Shown in pieces: positions 8,683 through 18,666 of a stretch of 50,342 bases of DNA. Origin of the DNA: Paracoccus halophilus. Lineage in GTDB: Bacteria; Pseudomonadota; Alphaproteobacteria; Rhodobacterales; Rhodobacteraceae. Position 1 is the stretch's first letter. Every line of letters starts with the position of its first letter. The stretch is from positions 1 through 50,342 of the forward strand of contig NZ_JRKN01000024.1 of assembly GCF_000763905.1 (NCBI RefSeq), read 5' to 3'. The position numbers and the translations under genes were made by a program. Below the pieces are notes generated by a model. The model did no database searches. It was not told the origin of the DNA and was given only the letters and a program-made list of their open reading frames with translations.

Positions 8683-10114
8683 CGCTTGCTCCTTTCAGGC
8701 TGGCTTGCGCACCGTTTTCGATCAGGCCGCGCAGGGCGGCGGTCAGGTCGCGGGCAAAGCCCGGATCGTCGCGCAGGGCGGGCGGAAAGACCTCGGCCAG
8801 CGCCAGAAAGCCGTCGACCGTCCGGGCCGGATCGTCATGCCACAATGCGGCCAGCCGGTCGGCCAGCGGGTCCCTGACCTCGATCGGCTGGCCCTTTTCG
8901 TCCCGGCCCGAGGCATAGCGCATCCATGCCGCAACGGCGAGCGTCAGGCCCGGAACGGCGCGCCCCGCCGCGCGGTTTTCCAGAATCGTGCCAAGGATGC
9001 GCTGCGGCAGTTTCTGGCTGCCATCCATGGCGATCTGCCAGGTCCGGTGACGGATCGCGGGATTGGCATAGCGGTCGTGCAGCGCATCCGCATAGGCCGC
9101 CAGATCCACGCCGGGCGGCGGGGTCAGCGCGGGAATGATCTCGTCACGCCACAGCCCGCGCAGGAAATCCGAAAAGGCCGGATCGGCCACGGTGTCGGAG
9201 ATCGTCTCATGCCCGGCCAGATAGCCCAGATAGGCCAACGAGCTATGCGTGCCGTTCAGCATCCGCAGCTTCATATGCTCAAAGGGCGTCACGTCCGCGA
9301 CCAGCTGCGCGCCGACGGCGGTCAGATCGGGGCGCGCGGCATCGACGAAATCATCCTCGATCACCCATTGGCGAAAGGGCTCGTGCATGACCGGCGCCTC
9401 GTCGCGCCAGCCGGCGATAGCCTCCAGCCGGTCCAGATCGGCGGGCGTGGTCGCCGGCACGATCCGGTCCACCATGGTCGAGGGAAAGGCCCCTTCCGCG
9501 CTGATCCATTCGGCCAGATCCGGCGCGATCAGCCCGGCCAGTTCCAGCACCACGCCGCGCAGGACGCGGCCGTTTTCCGGCAGGTTGTCGCAGCACATCA
9601 CGGTAAAGGGGCGCAGCCCGGCGGCGCGGCGCAGAGCCAGCGCGCGCACCAGAAAGCCCGGTGCGGATTTCGGCAGCGGGTTTTCCAGATCGTGGCGGAT
9701 ATCGGGATGCGCGCGGTTCAGCCGCCCGGTCGAGGGTTCATGGCAGTACCCCTTTTCGGTGACGGTCAGGCTGACGATCCGCACCAAGGGGGCGGCCATG
9801 GCGTCCAGCACCGCCTGCGGGTCCTCGGGCGCGACCAGCACGTCGCGCAGCACGGTCATCACCTGCGGCTTTTCACCGTCGGGCGCCAGTTCCAGCGCGG
9901 TATAGGCCCAGCCCTGCGGGCGCAGCCTGTCGCGCGTCCCCGGCGATTGCAGCGACACGCCGACAATCCCCCAATCGCCGCCGGATTTCGCCATTGCCTC
10001 GGCGATATAGACGGCGCCATGGGCGCGAAAGAACGCCCCGAGGCCCAGATGGACGATCCCCGCCGGAGCGGATGAGGGATTACGATACAACCTATCTGGC
10101 AAGCCAGCCTCCAT
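8654..10114 (-). CDS. uxuB: Mannitol dehydrogenase family fructuronate/tagaturonate reductase
   Basis: A 486-residue long-chain polyol dehydrogenase. It reduces D-fructuronate to D-mannonate with NADH and may also reduce tagaturonate, since no separate uxaB is present. Visible family features are the nucleotide-binding start GIVHLGLGAFFRAHGAVY, SLTVTEKGY near residue 115, CDNLPENG near 175, VDRIVPATTP near 205, the QWVIEDDF block, and LRMLNGTHSSLAYLGYLAGHETI with its catalytic Lys/Asn region. The ATG at 10114 overlaps kduD by 23 bp and has no good ribosome site; a TTG at 10102 sits 5 nt after GGAGG and may be the real start. It overlaps uxaA by 29 bp. Confidence 0.88.
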   Translation of the reverse strand: MEAGLPDRLYRNPSSAPAGIVHLGLGAFFRAHGAVYIAEAMAKSGGDWGIVGVSLQSPGTRDRLRPQGWAYTALELAPDGEKPQVMTVLRDVLVAPEDPQAVLDAMAAPLVRIVSLTVTEKGYCHEPSTGRLNRAHPDIRHDLENPLPKSAPGFLVRALALRRAAGLRPFTVMCCDNLPENGRVLRGVVLELAGLIAPDLAEWISAEGAFPSTMVDRIVPATTPADLDRLEAIAGWRDEAPVMHEPFRQWVIEDDFVDAARPDLTAVGAQLVADVTPFEHMKLRMLNGTHSSLAYLGYLAGHETISDTVADPAFSDFLRGLWRDEIIPALTPPPGVDLAAYADALHDRYANPAIRHRTWQIAMDGSQKLPQRILGTILENRAAGRAVPGLTLAVAAWMRYASGRDEKGQPIEVRDPLADRLAALWHDDPARTVDGFLALAEVFPPALRDDPGFARDLTAALRGLIENGAQASLKGASDARASGSAS

Positions 10115-10820
10115 CGACATTGATGACCGCGCCATTGACATAATCCGAGGCCGGCGCGGCCAGAAATACGGCCGTCTGGCCGATATCCTCGGGCCGGCCC
10201 CAGCGGCCGGCCGGAATACGGTCGAGGATCGCCCCGCTGCGCGCCGGATCGGCGCGCAGCGCCTCGGTATTGTTCGTTTCGATATAGCCGGGCGCAATGG
10301 CGTTCACGTTCAGCCCGCGCGCCGCCCATTCATTGGCCATCAGCCTGGTCAGCCCGGCCACGCCATGCTTGCTGGCGGTGTATGAAGGCACGCGGATGCC
10401 GCCCTGAAACGACAGCAGGCTGGCGATATTGACGATCTTGCCCTGCCCGCGCGGCAGGGCGGCACGGGCAAAGGCCTGACAGGTAAAAAACAGCGCCTTC
10501 AGGTTCACGTCGATCACATCGTCCCAGTCGGATTCGGTGAAATCGACCGCATCCGCGCGCCGGATGATGCCGGCATTGTTGACCAGAATGTCGATCCGCT
10601 CGGCGGCAAAGACATCGCGCGCGGCCATCGGATCGGCGAAATCCAGCCGCATGCCGCGCCCCTTGTCGCCGATCAGGGCCAGCGTCTCGTCGCAGTCGCG
10701 GCGGCCGGCGGCGATCACCTGCGCCCCGGCCTGCGCCATGGCCACCGCGATCGCCTGACCGATGCCGGTATTGGCGCCGGTGACCAGCGCCGTCTGGCCG
10801 GCAAGCGAAAAGGCGTTCAC
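10092..10820 (-). CDS. kduD: 2-Dehydro-3-deoxy-D-gluconate 5-dehydrogenase (SDR)
   Basis: A 242-residue short-chain dehydrogenase with TGANTGIGQAIA for NAD binding (residues 14-25), NNAGIIRRA near 85, the catalytic Ser and YTASK near 150, and the KduD-like tail PEDIGQTAVFLAAPASDYVNGAVINVDGGWLAR. It reduces 2,5-diketo-3-deoxygluconate (DKII) to KDG, finishing the unsaturated-uronate route from pectin or similar polymers. The start is GTG, overlapping the kduI stop in GTGA. Many SDRs look alike, but placement directly after kduI makes the assignment firm. Confidence 0.9.
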   Translation of the reverse strand: MNAFSLAGQTALVTGANTGIGQAIAVAMAQAGAQVIAAGRRDCDETLALIGDKGRGMRLDFADPMAARDVFAAERIDILVNNAGIIRRADAVDFTESDWDDVIDVNLKALFFTCQAFARAALPRGQGKIVNIASLLSFQGGIRVPSYTASKHGVAGLTRLMANEWAARGLNVNAIAPGYIETNNTEALRADPARSGAILDRIPAGRWGRPEDIGQTAVFLAAPASDYVNGAVINVDGGWLAR

Positions 10821-11641
10821 CGCAGATCCTCCGGCTGGATGAAGTCCATGTCGGTGTAATCGACATTGTCGCCGGCCATCGCCCAGATGAAGGTATAGGC
10901 GCCGATCCCCGCGCCCGAATGGATCGACCAGCTGGGCGAGATCACCGCCTGCTCATTGGCGACAAAGACATGCCGGGTCTCCTGCGGTTCGCCCATCAGG
11001 TGCAGCACGCGCGATTCCGGGGCCATGCCGTGGTAAAGATAGGCCTCCATTCGGCGGTCGTGGACATGGCTGGGAATGGTGTTCCAGACCGAGCCCTCCT
11101 CGAGCGAGGTATAGCCCAGCACCAGCTGGCAGCTCTCCATCACCAGCGGGTGGATGAACTGGCGGATGATGCGCTTGTTGCTGGTCTCGGCGGCGCCCAG
11201 CCTGAGCTCTTTCGCTTCGGCCACGGTGATCAGGCGGCAGGGCAGTTCGCGATGCGCCGGGCATGAGGTGATGTAGAACCGCCCCTGCCCCGAGAATGTG
11301 ACCGGCCCCGCACCCATGCCCAGATAGAGCACGTCGCCGTAAGCCATGTCCCAGCCCTGGCCGGCGGCCTCGACCCGGCCCGGCCCGCCGATATTGACGA
11401 TGCCCATCTCGCGCCGTTCCAGAAAGGTTTCGGTCCGGGTTTCCGCGACCTTGTCCAGCACCAGCGGCTTGCCCTTGGGCACCGCCGCCCCGACGGTAAA
11501 GCGGTCGTAATGGGTATAGACCAGGCGGATTTCGCCATCGGCGAACATGCCCTCGGTCAGGAAATGGCGGCGCAGGGTTTCGGTATCCATGGCCCGGGCA
11601 TGCTCGGGGTGGATCGCATGGCGGGTTTCGACGGTCAGCAT
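10817..11641 (-). CDS. kduI: 5-Keto 4-deoxyuronate isomerase
   Basis: A 274-residue bicupin enzyme that turns 5-keto-4-deoxyuronate (DKI) into 2,5-diketo-3-deoxygluconate. The start ETRHAIHPEHARAMDTETLRRHFL is characteristic of KduI. The metal-site region appears as NTIPSHVHDRRMEAYLYHGM near residue 190, and SPSWSIHSGAGIGAYTFIWAMAGDN near the end. Length is usual. AAAGGA precedes the ATG. It is coupled to kduD by a 4-bp overlap and preceded by kdgF with a 10-bp gap, so the three enzymes of the unsaturated-uronate branch are made together. Confidence 0.94.
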   Translation of the reverse strand: MLTVETRHAIHPEHARAMDTETLRRHFLTEGMFADGEIRLVYTHYDRFTVGAAVPKGKPLVLDKVAETRTETFLERREMGIVNIGGPGRVEAAGQGWDMAYGDVLYLGMGAGPVTFSGQGRFYITSCPAHRELPCRLITVAEAKELRLGAAETSNKRIIRQFIHPLVMESCQLVLGYTSLEEGSVWNTIPSHVHDRRMEAYLYHGMAPESRVLHLMGEPQETRHVFVANEQAVISPSWSIHSGAGIGAYTFIWAMAGDNVDYTDMDFIQPEDLR

Positions 11642-11651
11642 ATCGGTCCTT

Positions 11652-11933
11652 TCACAGAAAGTCGTCGCGGCGGGGGGTAAAGCTGTCGATCAGTTCGCCC
11701 GGCTCAAGGCACAGGCAGCCATGCTCCGCCCCCGAGGGGATCACGAAGGCATCGCCCGGCCCCACCTCGAATTCGCGCCCGTCGATGCTGAACCGGTAGC
11801 GCCCGGATTGCACATAGGTCGACTGCACATGTGGATGGCTGTGCAGCGCCCCCCGGTCGCCCGCCCGGAAGGCAAAGCGGACGACCATCAGTTCGGGGGC
11901 GTGGGCCAGTACGGTCCGGGTGGGATCGCTCAT
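11652..11933 (-). CDS. kdgF: Single-domain cupin, KdgF-type uronate linearisation protein
   Basis: A 93-residue single cupin. The metal motif is HSHPHVQSTYVQSGRYRFSIDG (too long to be chance: H-x-H-x(n)-Y-x-x-G), followed by the second cupin half GPGDAFVIPSGAEHG. KdgF proteins open 4,5-unsaturated galacturonate or guluronate to DKI, the substrate of KduI. The position directly before kduI and after the uronate transporter supports that role. It is slightly shorter than average for the family but complete, ending ELIDSFTPRRDDFL, a tail often seen in KdgF. Confidence 0.85.
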   Translation of the reverse strand: MSDPTRTVLAHAPELMVVRFAFRAGDRGALHSHPHVQSTYVQSGRYRFSIDGREFEVGPGDAFVIPSGAEHGCLCLEPGELIDSFTPRRDDFL

Positions 11934-11943
11934 CGGAAGAACC

Positions 11944-13224
11944 TCATTTGAAGACCGAGGGCAGCCACAGCGACAGCGCCGGGATATAGGTCACCAGCAT
12001 CAGCGTGGCGAAGGCGGCGAAATAGAACGGCCAGATCGTGCGCATCGCCTGCCAGATGCTGATGCGGCCGACCGCGCAGCCGACGAACAGCACCGCGCCG
12101 ACCGGCGGCGTGCACAGACCGATGCCAAGGTTCAGCACCAGGATCACGCCGAAATGCACCGGATCGACGCCGAAGGCCTGCGCCACCGGCAGAAAGATCG
12201 GCGTGGTGATCACGATCAGCGGCGACATGTCCATGAAGGTGCCCAGGATCAGCAGGATCACGTTCATCAGAAGCAGGATCACCAGCGGATTGTCCGAGAT
12301 GTTCTGCAGCATCTCGACCAGTTGCGCGGGCACTTTCAGATAGGCCAGAAGCCAGCCGAAACTGGCCGCGCAGCCGATCACCAGCAGCACCATGGCGGTT
12401 GTGCGCACGGCGCCCTTGGTGGCCTCGACGAACTCGGCCCAGGGCAGGCTGCGATAGATCAGCGCGGTGACCAGCAGCGCATAGACCACCGCGATATTCG
12501 AGGATTCAGAGGCCGTGAACACGCCCGAACGCACGCCGCCAAAGATGATCGCGATCAGGATCAGCCCCGGCACGGCCGAAACGAAAAGCTGCCCCATCAT
12601 GCGAAAGCCCGGAAACGGGTCGGTCGGATAGCCCTTGCGCTTGGCCACCCACCAGGCGGCGGTCATCAGAAGCAGCGCCAGCACCATGCCCGGAAAGATC
12701 CCGGCGGTGAACAGATCGGCGATCGACAGCCGCCCGCCGGCCGCGATGGAATAGATGATCATGTTGTGGCTGGGCGGAATCATCAGCGCGATGATCGAAC
12801 TGACAACGGTGATATTGACCGCGTAATCGACATCATAGCCGCGCCGTTTCATCTGCGGCACCATCAGCCCGCCGACCGCGCTGGCATCCGCCGCGGCCGA
12901 GCCAGAGACGCCGCCGAACATCAGCGAGGCCATGATATTGACCTGGCCCAGCCCGCCCTTGAGATGCCCGACCAGCGAGCCGGCCAGCGCCACCAGCCGG
13001 CGCGCGATATCGCCGCGCACCATCAGGTCGCCCGAATAGATGAAGAAGGGAATCGCCATCAGCGCAAAGACCGAGATGCCGGAATTCAGCCGCTGGAACA
13101 CCACCACCGGCGGCAGCCCCAGATAGAGCACGGTGAAAAAGCTGGAGGCACCCAGGCAAAAGGCGACGGGCGTGCCGATCAGCAAAAGGCCGGTGAAGCT
13201 TCCGAACAGGATCCAGTATTCCAT
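11944..13224 (-). CDS. dctM: TRAP transporter large permease (DctM/SiaM type)
   Basis: A 426-residue polytopic inner-membrane protein of about twelve segments, starting WILFGSFTGLLLIGTPVAFCLG. TRAP hallmarks are PFFIYSGDLMVRGDIARRLV, GGVSGSAAADASAVGGLMVPQMKRRGYD near residue 115, IPPSHNMIIYSIAAGG near 160, and the C-terminal GTFMDMSPLIVITTPIFLPVAQAFGVDPVHFG and IGLCTPPVGAVLFV. It moves the substrate delivered by DctP using the sodium gradient. The 3-bp gap to dctQ and the position between uronate genes suggest a hexuronate cargo. Confidence 0.93.
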   Translation of the reverse strand: MEYWILFGSFTGLLLIGTPVAFCLGASSFFTVLYLGLPPVVVFQRLNSGISVFALMAIPFFIYSGDLMVRGDIARRLVALAGSLVGHLKGGLGQVNIMASLMFGGVSGSAAADASAVGGLMVPQMKRRGYDVDYAVNITVVSSIIALMIPPSHNMIIYSIAAGGRLSIADLFTAGIFPGMVLALLLMTAAWWVAKRKGYPTDPFPGFRMMGQLFVSAVPGLILIAIIFGGVRSGVFTASESSNIAVVYALLVTALIYRSLPWAEFVEATKGAVRTTAMVLLVIGCAASFGWLLAYLKVPAQLVEMLQNISDNPLVILLLMNVILLILGTFMDMSPLIVITTPIFLPVAQAFGVDPVHFGVILVLNLGIGLCTPPVGAVLFVGCAVGRISIWQAMRTIWPFYFAAFATLMLVTYIPALSLWLPSVFK

Positions 13225-13227
13225 CGC

Positions 13228-13839
13228 CTAGCCCCTTTCCTGCGGGTTCCGGTCGGCCGGAGCCTCTGGCAGCGCCTCGCCGCCGATGCTGTGCTGGTGA
13301 TGGCCGTCCACCTCGCCGCCGGCCTCGTCATCGGTATCGCCGAAGCGCGCGGTTTTCAGACCCGCCGCGCGGCGCAGGATGCGCTCGACCGAAAACAGGA
13401 TCAGCATGACCCCGCCGGCGATCAGCGGCGCGAAGTCCCAGAACCGCGAAATGCCAAGGCCGGGGATGTCGCCGCTTGCCGCCTTGGCGGCCAGTTGCCA
13501 GCCGTAAATGCTCATCCCGAAGCCAAAGGCCACGACGACCAGGTCGGACAGGGTGTGAAACCATGGCCGCATCCAGACCGGCACCAGATACAGGCCGACA
13601 TCGAAAGACAGGTGATAGCCCTCTTTCACGCCGACGGCGGCACCCAGAAAGATGAACCAGCCCATCAGCATGACGCTGGCCGGCTCGGCCCAGAACAGGC
13701 TGGAGCCGATGACATAGCGGGAAAAGACCTGCGCAAAGACGAAAGCGGTCATCAGCACCAGCCCGATCCCGGCCAGCCACAGGCCCAGACGCGCCAGTGC
13801 CCCGGTCAGCCGGGCGATTTTCAGCATTGTGTCGTGCAT
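13228..13839 (-). CDS. dctQ: TRAP transporter small permease (DctQ type)
   Basis: A 203-residue membrane protein with four segments (residues about 18-40, 52-70, 92-112, 135-152), beginning MHDTMLKIARLTGALARLG. The conserved small-permease motif FSRYVIGSSLFWAEPASVMLMGW is at residues 35-57, with GAAVGVKEGYHLSFD after it. It pairs with DctM and is needed for TRAP transport. The ATG at 13839 follows GGAGGAAAT, so longer frames starting at 13881 are rejected. The hydrophilic tail of about 45 residues, rich in D, E and H, is longer than usual and is of unknown use. Confidence 0.9.
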   Translation of the reverse strand: MHDTMLKIARLTGALARLGLWLAGIGLVLMTAFVFAQVFSRYVIGSSLFWAEPASVMLMGWFIFLGAAVGVKEGYHLSFDVGLYLVPVWMRPWFHTLSDLVVVAFGFGMSIYGWQLAAKAASGDIPGLGISRFWDFAPLIAGGVMLILFSVERILRRAAGLKTARFGDTDDEAGGEVDGHHQHSIGGEALPEAPADRNPQERG

Positions 13840-13860
13840 ATTTCCTCCGCTCGGGATGGC

Positions 13861-13889
13861 GGCCGCCCGGCGATGTCGCACGGGCGGCC
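13861..13889 (-). other. Intercistronic hairpin after dctP
   Basis: GGCCGCCCG (13861-13869) and CGGGCGGCC (13881-13889) pair perfectly over 9 bp with an 11-nt loop, between the dctP stop and the dctQ ribosome site. There is no U-run. Such stems after binding-protein genes often protect the upstream mRNA so that the periplasmic protein outnumbers the membrane parts. Confidence 0.55.
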
Positions 13890-13894
13890 CCGGC

Positions 13895-14881
13895 TCACTG
13901 GGTTTCCTGGATCCGCTTGACCAGATCCTGCGCCTCGGGCGTGGTCACGTATTTTTCATAGACCGGCGCCATGGCCTCGATGAACGGGGTCTTGTCGATC
14001 TCCTTGATGATCTCGGCGCCATCCGCGACGACATTCTCCTCGGAGGCCTTTTCCTGATCCGCCCAGAGCTGGCGCTGGATCACGGCCGAGTTCCGCGCCG
14101 CCTCGCGCATGATCTGCTGATCCTCGGGGCTCAGCTTCTCCCAGCTCAGTTTCGAGACGGCGACCACCTCCGGCACCATCAGGTGCTGGTCGAGCGTATA
14201 GTATTTCGCCACCTCGGCATGGCCGGAACTGTCATAGCTGGGATAGTTGTTTTCCGCCCCGTCGATGACCCCGGACTGGATCGAGGAATAGACCTCGCCA
14301 TAGGGCATCGGGGTGGCATCGGCGCCAAGCGCCGACATCATGTCGACAAAGACATCGTTCTGCATGACGCGGAATTTCATCCCGCTCAGGTCGTCGATCG
14401 AGTCGATCGGCTTTTGCGAATTGTAAAAGCTGCGCGCGCCGCCATCGTAATAGGCCAGCGCGATCAGGTCCTTTTCGGCAAAGCCGGCGGCCAGTTCATC
14501 GCCGATCGGGCCGTCCATGACCTTGTACATGTGGTCCTGATTGCGAAACAGATAGGGCAGCGAGAAAAGCTGCGTCTCGGGCACGATATCGTTGAACGTG
14601 CCGAACGAGGCGCGCACCATGTCGATGACGCCGAACTGGGTCTGTTCGATCGCGTCCTTTTCCTCGCCCAGCTGCGAGGCCGGAAAGACCTCGATGCAGA
14701 TGCGCCCTTCGGTCTTTTCCTTGACCTCGGCGGCCATGGCCCGGACGCCCTCGACGGTCGGATAACCGTCGGGATGCGTGTCGGACGAGCGCAGCGTGAC
14801 CTCGCATTCCTGCGCCGCCGCCGCCGTGGCAAGCGCCGCCGTGGCCAGCAGCCCGACCAGGGTGTTTCTGTAGATCTTCAT
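13895..14881 (-). CDS. dctP: TRAP transporter solute-binding protein (DctP type, uronate)
   Basis: A 328-residue periplasmic protein with a signal peptide ([23 protein letters not shown]) and a DctP fold. Landmarks are [15 protein letters not shown] near the N-terminus, [30 protein letters not shown] near residue 85, and [13 protein letters not shown] near 160, where the conserved Arg normally clamps the substrate carboxylate. [20 protein letters not shown] near 195 is also typical. It hands substrate to DctQM, encoded next. The binding of glucuronate or galacturonate is inferred from operon context. GGAGGAAAAC precedes the ATG. Confidence 0.92.
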   Translation of the reverse strand: MKIYRNTLVGLLATAALATAAAAQECEVTLRSSDTHPDGYPTVEGVRAMAAEVKEKTEGRICIEVFPASQLGEEKDAIEQTQFGVIDMVRASFGTFNDIVPETQLFSLPYLFRNQDHMYKVMDGPIGDELAAGFAEKDLIALAYYDGGARSFYNSQKPIDSIDDLSGMKFRVMQNDVFVDMMSALGADATPMPYGEVYSSIQSGVIDGAENNYPSYDSSGHAEVAKYYTLDQHLMVPEVVAVSKLSWEKLSPEDQQIMREAARNSAVIQRQLWADQEKASEENVVADGAEIIKEIDKTPFIEAMAPVYEKYVTTPEAQDLVKRIQETQ

Positions 14882-14901
14882 GTTTTCCTCCCTTGAAAAA
14901 C

Positions 14902-16308
14902 TCAGAGTTTATAGGCCTTCTTGGCGAGGCCATAGGTAAGCTGACGGGCCAGTTCCGGCGCCTCGTCCGCGGTCAGCCGGCCCGAGGCGACCAGCGTCGC
15001 GAGCCAGGCGCAATCGACGCGCCGCGCGACATCGTGGCGCGCCGGGATCGAGCAGAAGGCCCGCGTATCGTCGTTGAAGCCGACGGTATTGTAGAAGCCG
15101 GCGGTCTCCGTGGTCATTTCGCGGAACCGGCGCATGCCCTCGGCGCTGTCATGGAACCACCAGGCCGGGCCAAGCCGCAGGCAGGGATAGACCCCGGCCA
15201 GCGGCGCCAGTTCGCGCGCATAGGAGGTCTCGTCCAGCGTGAACAGCACCACCGTCAGGTCGGGCCGCATGCCGACCGCGTTCAGCAGCGGCCGCAGCGC
15301 CGCGACGTAATCGGTGCGGCCGGGAATGTCGAAGCCCTTGTCGCGGCCGAACATCGCCATGACCTGATCGGAATGGTTGCGCCGCGAACCGGGATGGATC
15401 TGCAGCACAAGCCCGTCCTCAAGGCTCATCCGCGCCATTTCGGTCAGCATATGGCCGCGAAACGCGTCGGCCTCGTCTGCGGTGCAGGTGCCGGCCAGCG
15501 CTTTCTGGAACAGCGCGGCGGCATCCGATTGCGGCAGGTCCTCGGTCCGGGCGCTGGCATGGCCGTGATCGGATGAGGTCGCGCCGAATTCCCTGAAATA
15601 GGCCCGCCGCGCCCGATGCGCGTCCAGATAGCCCGACCATGTGGCGGTGTCGAAACCGGTCTGCTCGCCCAGCAGGGCGACATTTTCCGCGAATCCGGCC
15701 ATTTCGGGGTCCACGACGCCATCGGGGCGATAGGCGGTGATGACCCGCCCGTCCCAGCCCGAGTCGCGGATCATCCGGTGCCAGCGCAAATCGTCGGTCG
15801 CGGCTTCGGTGGTGGCGATCACCTCGATGTCGAAGCGCCTGAACAATGCGCGGGGCCGGTATTCGGGCCGTGCCAGACAGTCCGCGATATGGTCGTAATA
15901 CCAATCCGCCGTCGCCGCGCTCAGCCGCCGGTCGATGCCGAAGACATGCTGGAAACTGTGATCCAGCCAAAGGCGCGAGGGCGTGCCGGCGAACAGGTGG
16001 TAATGCTCGGCGAACAGCCGCCAGATCCTGCGCCCGTCGGTTTCGGTCGGCCCGCCATCGGCGCGCGGCACGCCCAGATCGGCCAGATCGACACCTTGCG
16101 AGCAGAGCATGCGGAACACGTAATGATCGGGGGTGACGAACAGCTGCGCCGGGTCGGGAAAGGGCGCGTCCTCGGCAAACCAGCGCGGATCGGTATGGCC
16201 ATGCGGGCTGATGATCGGCAGGTCGTGGATTTCCGCGTAAAGCGCGCGGGCCAGGTCGCGGGCCCGCCCCTCCAGCGGAAACAGCCGGTCTTCGTCCGTC
16301 AAGGCCAT
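14902..16308 (-). CDS. uxaC: Glucuronate/galacturonate isomerase
   Basis: A 468-residue amidohydrolase-fold isomerase that interconverts glucuronate with fructuronate and galacturonate with tagaturonate, the first intracellular step. The start [19 protein letters not shown] carries the HxH metal motif, then [22 protein letters not shown]. Later landmarks are [14 protein letters not shown] near residue 180, [12 protein letters not shown] near 300 and [28 protein letters not shown] near the end. It heads the nine-gene leftward operon and faces a divergent GntR gene 102 bp away. The ATG at 16308 follows GGGAGGCG; longer forms would run into the promoter. Confidence 0.94.
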   Translation of the reverse strand: MALTDEDRLFPLEGRARDLARALYAEIHDLPIISPHGHTDPRWFAEDAPFPDPAQLFVTPDHYVFRMLCSQGVDLADLGVPRADGGPTETDGRRIWRLFAEHYHLFAGTPSRLWLDHSFQHVFGIDRRLSAATADWYYDHIADCLARPEYRPRALFRRFDIEVIATTEAATDDLRWHRMIRDSGWDGRVITAYRPDGVVDPEMAGFAENVALLGEQTGFDTATWSGYLDAHRARRAYFREFGATSSDHGHASARTEDLPQSDAAALFQKALAGTCTADEADAFRGHMLTEMARMSLEDGLVLQIHPGSRRNHSDQVMAMFGRDKGFDIPGRTDYVAALRPLLNAVGMRPDLTVVLFTLDETSYARELAPLAGVYPCLRLGPAWWFHDSAEGMRRFREMTTETAGFYNTVGFNDDTRAFCSIPARHDVARRVDCAWLATLVASGRLTADEAPELARQLTYGLAKKAYKL

Positions 16309-16350
16309 GCAGCGCCTCCCCATCGAATCATGCTTGCTTCGGGTCTGATC

Positions 16351-16380
16351 CTCTAATATGCTAGTTTGCAAGTTTGGTCA
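16351..16380. promoter_or_regulatory. Candidate operator between uxaC and divergent GntR gene
   Basis: This AT-rich patch in the 102-bp divergent spacer contains the direct repeat AGTTTG at 16363-16368 and 16371-16376, an 8-bp period, around the small palindrome TTGCAA. It lies between the two start codons, where a GntR regulator could control both directions. No longer palindrome was found, so the exact site is uncertain. Confidence 0.3.
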
Positions 16381-16410
16381 ATGCACGCAATCGCCAGGAA
16401 GGGATGTGAC

Positions 16411-17115
16411 ATGCCGCAAGCCGGGCCCTCGGTCACCACCTTGCCGGCGCTGGACGATCCGCGCCCGCGCACGGTCACCGATCAGATATTCGATCTGCTT
16501 TACGAAAATGTGGTCGATCTGAGCCTGCCGCCGGGCGCGAAGCTCTCCGAGGCCGAGGTGGCCGCGCAGATGGGCGTTTCGCGCCAGCCGGTGCGCGACG
16601 CGTTCTACCGGCTGTCGCAACTGGGCTTCATCCAGATCCGGCCGCAACGCGCGACGACCGTCACGCCGATCTCGGAAGAGGCCGTCATGCAGGCCTATTT
16701 CATCCGCCTGGCGCTGGAAGAGGCCTGTATCCGCGTCGCCTGCGACACGCTGACGCCGGCGAATTTCGACGATCTGGACCGCCTGATCGTGCAGCAGGAG
16801 GCCGCGCTGGCCGCCGATCGCCGCGCCGAATTCCACGCGCTGGACGACCGGTTCCATCACGATATCTGCGCCCATGCCGGGCTGAAATTCGTCTGGGCGC
16901 TGGTGCGCGAGAACAAGGGCCATATGGACCGGGCGCGCTATCTGAGCCTGTCCTATAACGCGTCGATCGCGCTGGACGAGCATCGCCGGATCATGGCCGC
17001 GCTGCGCGCCCGCGACCCCGAGGCCGCCACCACCGCCCTCCGGCTGCATCTGGGCCGCATCAAGGAGATCGTCGCCCGCCTGCAGATCGACCAGCCCGAC
17101 GTCTTCAGCGCCTGA
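16411..17115 (+). CDS. GntR family regulator (FadR subfamily), uronate operon
   Basis: A 234-residue regulator with a winged helix at about 18-85 (TVTDQIFDLLYENVVDLSLPPG, SEAEVAAQMGVSRQPVRDAFYRL, IRPQRATTVTPI) and an FCD domain after it (LALEEACIRVACD, ALDDRFHHDICAHAG, DEHRRIMAALRARDPEAA). The Asp/His pattern for a metal-carboxylate site is present. It is divergent from uxaC and the nine-gene uronate operon, so it likely responds to a uronate intermediate. It is related to, but clearly distinct from, the regulator at 4346. The ATG at 16411 follows AGGAAGGG; the ATG at 16381 would extend it by ten residues. Confidence 0.86.
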   Translation: MPQAGPSVTTLPALDDPRPRTVTDQIFDLLYENVVDLSLPPGAKLSEAEVAAQMGVSRQPVRDAFYRLSQLGFIQIRPQRATTVTPISEEAVMQAYFIRLALEEACIRVACDTLTPANFDDLDRLIVQQEAALAADRRAEFHALDDRFHHDICAHAGLKFVWALVRENKGHMDRARYLSLSYNASIALDEHRRIMAALRARDPEAATTALRLHLGRIKEIVARLQIDQPDVFSA

Positions 17116-17124
17116 TCCGCCGCC

Positions 17125-18612
<1,488 letters not shown>

Positions 18613-18635
18613 GGATGGATTCCCCGGACAGATAG

Positions 18636-18659
18636 GGGGGCGAGGCAGGCCCCGCCCCC
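18636..18659 (-). other. Intercistronic hairpin between glpV and glpK
   Basis: GGGGGCG (18636-18642) and CGCCCCC (18653-18659) pair perfectly over 7 bp with a 10-nt loop in the 54-bp gap just after the binding-protein stop. There is no U-run. A role in protecting the 3' end of the glpV message or partly stopping read-through into glpK is plausible. Confidence 0.45.
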
Positions 18660-18666
18660 GTCAGCC

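Noticed and set aside
10092..10114. Frameshift between uxuB and kduD because the genes overlap
   Set aside because: Both frames are complete with proper ends (GGWLAR stop; GIVHLGLG start region), and short overlaps occur at most joints of this operon.
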